From JAYUJH01 sp043765375 (GTDB lineage: Bacteria > Pseudomonadota > Alphaproteobacteria > Rickettsiales > UBA998), in the NCBI GenBank assembly GCA_043765375.1, contig JAYUJH010000016.1, positions 49,091 to 113,090 of the forward strand: a stretch of DNA of 64,000 nt, in the 5' to 3' direction. The notes under the pieces are model-generated. The model did no database searches and was not told where the DNA came from. It saw only the letters and a program-made list of their open reading frames with translations. The position numbers were made by a program, and so were the translations under genes. Shown here in pieces: positions 60,890 to 64,000 of this stretch; positions within the stretch are counted from its first letter, which is position 1; each line of letters opens with the position of its first letter.

Positions 60890-61585
60890 ATGGCAGTAGC
60901 AAAGGAAAATGAAAGAAACGGATTAGTTGATGGAGCGATAGTAGGAGGCACAGCAACAGTTGCAGGTGTTGGCACTTTTGCTGCTGGAACTCACATTGCA
61001 AAAAATGGGATTAAGTTTGGAGACATAAAAAACACAGTTGTTGATTTTGTTAAAGACGGGGCAACAGCAGCCAAAGATGCGGTTCAAAATGTAACTGAAA
61101 CAGCTAAAGACAAATTAGGTGAAGTAACCCAAAGTGTAACTCAAGGGAAAAATCTAGCTAATGATGGCATTAAAACAATTGACGTAAGTGCTGTTCCTGA
61201 GGTTACATCTATAGTGAAATATGATGCAACAGAGGCAGCAAAAAATGCAGCAAGCGCAGCACCAGAGGCAACGCAAGCAGCAGCCTCATCAATGCAAGAT
61301 AAAGCTAGTGGCGTATTTGAAGGATTAAAAGACAAAGTCAGTGGATTAAAAGGCAATGTGGAAGGTTTGACAAATAGTTTCAAAAATCAAAAACCTTGTG
61401 TTCAAGCAGCAATAATCGCAGCAACAGCAGTAATTGCCTTAACCGTTGGTAAAGTTACACATGACAAACTTAGCGAAAAACATATTGACCCGTCACGTGG
61501 TGACAATGTTGCCCATATTTCACAAGGCGTTGCAAGAGGGCAAACTTCCGAGCTTGCTATTCCTGCTTCTTCAAATCAAAGATAA
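60890..61585 (+). CDS. LEA-like repeat protein with two hydrophobic segments
   Basis: 231 aa. An N-terminal Gly/Ala segment (GAIVGGTATVAGVGTFAAGT), then an amphipathic Ala/Lys/Asp region with 11-residue-like repeats (FVKDGATAAKDAVQNVTETA, KDKLGEV), another stretch (DKASGVFEGLKDKVSGLKGN), and a second hydrophobic helix near 172-190 (AAIIAATAVIALTVG). The middle resembles late-embryogenesis-abundant or phasin-like proteins, which are often stress- or membrane-protective. Homology is not established. The 3' end overlaps argH by 10 nt (convergent). Confidence 0.6.
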   Translation: MAVAKENERNGLVDGAIVGGTATVAGVGTFAAGTHIAKNGIKFGDIKNTVVDFVKDGATAAKDAVQNVTETAKDKLGEVTQSVTQGKNLANDGIKTIDVSAVPEVTSIVKYDATEAAKNAASAAPEATQAAASSMQDKASGVFEGLKDKVSGLKGNVEGLTNSFKNQKPCVQAAIIAATAVIALTVGKVTHDKLSEKHIDPSRGDNVAHISQGVARGQTSELAIPASSNQR

Positions 61586-62967
61586 TCTATTTTCGCCTGC
61601 ACAATCGCATCTGCCACGCACTCAAACGCCGTGCCACCATGTGATTTGCGGCTATTAACCGAGTTCTCAACTGAAAGCACCGCAAAAACGCCATCATTAA
61701 TATTTGGCTCAATTTGTTGCATTTGTGCCAAACTCAATTCCCATAATTGGCAATTCGCCTCCTCAGCCATGCGCACCAACCGCCCCGTAATATGGTGCGC
61801 ATCTCTGAACGCAATATTCAACTCACGCACCAAAAAATCCGCAAGATCAGTCGCCGTGGAATACCCCATTTGGCTAGCTGCCAACATTTGCGCCTTATTC
61901 ACAACCATTCCCGCAATCATTCCACTACACGCCCGCAAACAAATATCCAGCGATGAAGCCGTATCAAATACGGGTTCTTTATCCTCCTGCAAATCTTTGT
62001 TATAAGCTAGCGGGGTGCCTTTCACCACCATCAGCAAACGCTGCAAATTGGCGCATATTCGCCCAGATTTTGCCCGCACCAACTCGGCTGCATCAGGATT
62101 GCGCTTTTGTGGCATAATGGAACTGCCCGACGTATATTCCTCAGGCAGTTTAACAAAATTAATCAATGGCGAGGTCCATAGCACCAATTCCTCCGCTAAT
62201 TTGGATAGGTTGCTTGCACATATCGCCGCTGCACTTAAATATTCCAGTGCAAAATCCCGTGAACCAACACTATCCAATGAATTACGAGTTGGCGCAGAAA
62301 ACCCTAGAGCTTGCGCCGTTTGGTGACGATTAATTGCAAAACCAGTCCCCGCCAATGCACACGCCCCCAGCGGACATTCGTTTAAGCGAATTTTTGCATC
62401 TAAAAAACGGCTTTTGTCACGTTGCAACATTTCCACATACGCCATTAAATGATGCGCAAAACTGATAGGTTGCGCAGGTTGCAAATGCGTCAAACCAATG
62501 GTGATTGTGGTGACGTGTTGCTCCGCCTGTGCAAGCAATGCGGCTTGTGTTTGCGCAATTAATGCGACTGCCCCCTCACATGCTTGACGCACATATAGGC
62601 GAAAATCGGTTGCCACTTGGTCATTACGAGAGCGGGCGGTGTGGAGCTTGCCCGCCACATCACCAATAATTTCCTTGAGGCGAGATTCAATATGCATGTG
62701 AATATCTTCCAACTCATCACGCCATTGCATTTGCCCCGCTTCAATTTCACATCTGATTTGCTGCAAGCCTTGGCTGATTTGTTGCGCTTCCATTTTGGTG
62801 ATGATGTCGCAATCACCAAGCATTTCCACATGAGCAAGAGAACCCTCAATATCTTGCGCATATAATTCTTTATCCACATTAATAGACGAATTAATTTGGC
62901 GCATAATATCAGCTGTTGCTTGGATAAAATGTCCACCTCGGAGGGAGTTTGATTTACTTTCTTTCAT
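61576..62967 (-). CDS. argH: Argininosuccinate lyase
   Basis: 463 aa. Splits argininosuccinate to arginine and fumarate. The fumarase/aspartase signature is GSSIMPQKRNPDAAELVRAK, the second block THLQPAQPISFAHHLMAY, and HTARSRNDQVATDFRLYVRQ is typical. The ATG at 62967 gives the usual length. argG is not adjacent; argJ is at 24418-25803. Convergent with the LEA-like gene. Confidence 0.96.
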   Translation of the reverse strand: MKESKSNSLRGGHFIQATADIMRQINSSINVDKELYAQDIEGSLAHVEMLGDCDIITKMEAQQISQGLQQIRCEIEAGQMQWRDELEDIHMHIESRLKEIIGDVAGKLHTARSRNDQVATDFRLYVRQACEGAVALIAQTQAALLAQAEQHVTTITIGLTHLQPAQPISFAHHLMAYVEMLQRDKSRFLDAKIRLNECPLGACALAGTGFAINRHQTAQALGFSAPTRNSLDSVGSRDFALEYLSAAAICASNLSKLAEELVLWTSPLINFVKLPEEYTSGSSIMPQKRNPDAAELVRAKSGRICANLQRLLMVVKGTPLAYNKDLQEDKEPVFDTASSLDICLRACSGMIAGMVVNKAQMLAASQMGYSTATDLADFLVRELNIAFRDAHHITGRLVRMAEEANCQLWELSLAQMQQIEPNINDGVFAVLSVENSVNSRKSHGGTAFECVADAIVQAKIDYL

Positions 62968-63066
62968 GTCGGTAATAATATTAAAATGTTAATTTCTATT
63001 TTATATCACATCAAAGTAAAAGAGAAGTTTTTTTATATACTTTACTAATCAACATTAGTTAAAAAA

Positions 63067-63738
63067 TTAATTTCCAGAAATTAAACGAGTTTTAGCTAAA
63101 TTGAATTCAGCTTCCGTAAGGATCCCATTTTCTTTCATTCCAAATAACTCTTTAATTTCAGTAGACATTGAATCATTAGTTTTATGGTTGATTATTGAAT
63201 TATCTTCGCAAGAATAGTGTATAGCGTTGGCAACATGTGTTGCAAAAGTTTCAGCATTTGCAATCGCTTTTTGAACCACAGGATTTGATGTTTTGAATCC
63301 TTTTTTACAGGTAAAAAAAGTAATTTTATGTATAGGTTTGGATTGGTCTCGGATTTTTATGACAAGTGATATATGACAAACCAGCTCTTGCTGAGTACTT
63401 GCCCCAGAAAGACCGCCAATAATTGCACCGATTCCACCGAAGGCGAGTGCGCCTGCCGTTGCTCCCAATGCTTGAGACCCTCTATTGGTAGATGCAATAG
63501 TAGTTCCATTCTTTTGTACCTCCACCTCAAAAATATCAACAAATCTATATATTTCTTGGTAAGGTTCTTCAGGATTTGAAGATCCACCCCGCCTCTTAAA
63601 AAGCCCAATCACAACTCTCAGGCTATCAAAATCAATTATGCAAAAAGATTGATCTTCAGTGGAAACATATATTTTTGCATTTGGAAATTGAATATTTAAT
63701 ATTTCTGAAATAGCTTGTGGTGTGACGTAGCTGAACAT
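63067..63738 (-). CDS. SHOCT-domain protein with a Gly-rich segment
   Basis: 223 aa. The C-terminal 30 residues match the SHOCT module (STEIKELFGMKENGILTEAE then FNLAKTRLI), a short motif found at the end of many bacterial proteins. A central Gly/Ala segment (ALGATAGALAFGGIGAIIGG) could insert in a membrane; the N-terminal part is beta-rich (KIYVSTEDQSFCIIDFDSLR). A good ribosome-binding site (AAGGA) precedes the ATG. Function unknown. Proteins of this type are often associated with oligomerisation or phage. The next gene upstream is divergent. Confidence 0.75.
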   Translation of the reverse strand: MFSYVTPQAISEILNIQFPNAKIYVSTEDQSFCIIDFDSLRVVIGLFKRRGGSSNPEEPYQEIYRFVDIFEVEVQKNGTTIASTNRGSQALGATAGALAFGGIGAIIGGLSGASTQQELVCHISLVIKIRDQSKPIHKITFFTCKKGFKTSNPVVQKAIANAETFATHVANAIHYSCEDNSIINHKTNDSMSTEIKELFGMKENGILTEAEFNLAKTRLISGN

Positions 63739-63907
63739 AATTTCCTTTCTGAAGACCAGTTATAATTAAAGAATGCAACTATGTAATGGTTATTAAAAAC
63801 GCATATTGCATAGTTGCCTAGCAATTTCATATTATTGAAAGAAAATTGTTTTTATATCTTATTTTTAGTAAAATCAAGTTTAACCTATGTTAGCGAAAGT
63901 TCAGGCA

Positions 63908-63936
63908 TTGACAATTAAAGATATATCTCATATGTT
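63908..63936 (+). promoter_or_regulatory. Putative promoter for a gene leaving the window
   Basis: TTGACA at 63908-63913 is a consensus -35. A -10-like TATGTT follows at 63931-63936 after 17 bp. It precedes the ATG at 63951. The rest of 63739-63907 is AT-rich with no visible feature. Confidence 0.4.
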
Positions 63937-63950
63937 ATATGACATAATAT

Positions 63951-64000
63951 ATGGATTATTTTATGGAAAGTTGTAAGTTTTGTTTTGGTGAAGTGCTTGT
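63951..64000 (+). CDS. Start of a gene cut by the window edge (CxxC N-terminus)
   Basis: The frame from ATG at 63951 reads MDYFMESCKFCFGEVLV and continues beyond the edge. A C-x2-C near the start is seen in HIT-family hydrolases and in zinc-binding proteins; 16 codons do not allow a choice. An inner ATG at 63963 is an alternative start. Confidence 0.35.
   Translation, partial: MDYFMESCKFCFGEVL

Overview
The window is AT-rich chromosomal DNA from an alphaproteobacterium. I base this on the CckA-type hybrid kinase, a PleC/DivJ-like kinase, a bactofilin beside an M23 peptidase, system I cytochrome c maturation genes (ccmA, ccmEFGH), lptM directly before lysA, and the MlaA/MlaC pair. The biosynthetic genes (leuD, argJ, argH, lysA, hemC, guaB, metF, alr, pccA) argue for a metabolically capable cell rather than a highly reduced symbiont. 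I cannot name a genus.

Layout. 1-7258 is almost all on the minus strand: the start of an M20 peptidase, leuD, a BMP-family binding protein, then a tight run guaB > small secreted protein > AAA ATPase > PD-(D/E)XK-like protein > hemC. 7446-12988 (plus) carries tig, clpP, hemW, a secreted protein and dprA. 13264-16689 (minus) holds a cckA-like locus split by one in-frame stop, and ccmA. 16808-30820 (plus) carries acnA, a PhnP-like hydrolase, pccA, a Bro-N fragment, alr, argJ, a YceI-like protein and ccmE-ccmF-(J-like)-ccmG-ccmH. 30830-33614 (minus) is bactofilin, M23 peptidase and metF. 33767-43165 (plus) runs mlaA, mlaC, efp, an inositol-phosphatase gene, an OmpA-like protein with a very long linker, a YggS homologue, rpsD, a lipoprotein, a TSUP permease, lptM and lysA. 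43156-47944 (minus) is a DUF3147-like protein, tonB, two exbD genes, a class-I amidotransferase and a sensor kinase. 48252-58653 (plus) is comM, an LpoA-like lipoprotein, a type II restriction-modification pair, a glycosyltransferase, an orphan gene, a methyltransferase, a RecA-fold ATPase and a histidine phosphatase. The end holds rmuC, an LEA-like membrane protein, argH and a SHOCT-domain protein.

The accessory signals worth most attention are: (i) the two-gene ATPase plus nuclease-like cassette at 3673-5399, whose tail overlaps the start of hemC and which may be an undescribed defence module; (ii) the methylase/HincII-like endonuclease pair at 51139-52796, followed by two operator-like palindromes; (iii) a 174-bp MITE-like element at 12994-13167 with 22-bp inverted ends and a perfect 8-bp duplication that includes the dprA stop codon; (iv) a recurring pattern of 14-18 bp tandem duplications at gene ends and in loosely constrained protein segments; and (v) the in-frame stop that divides the CckA-like kinase.

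No rRNA, tRNA, CRISPR array, transposase or intact prophage was recognised. Functions are read from motifs and remembered family features; no database search was possible.
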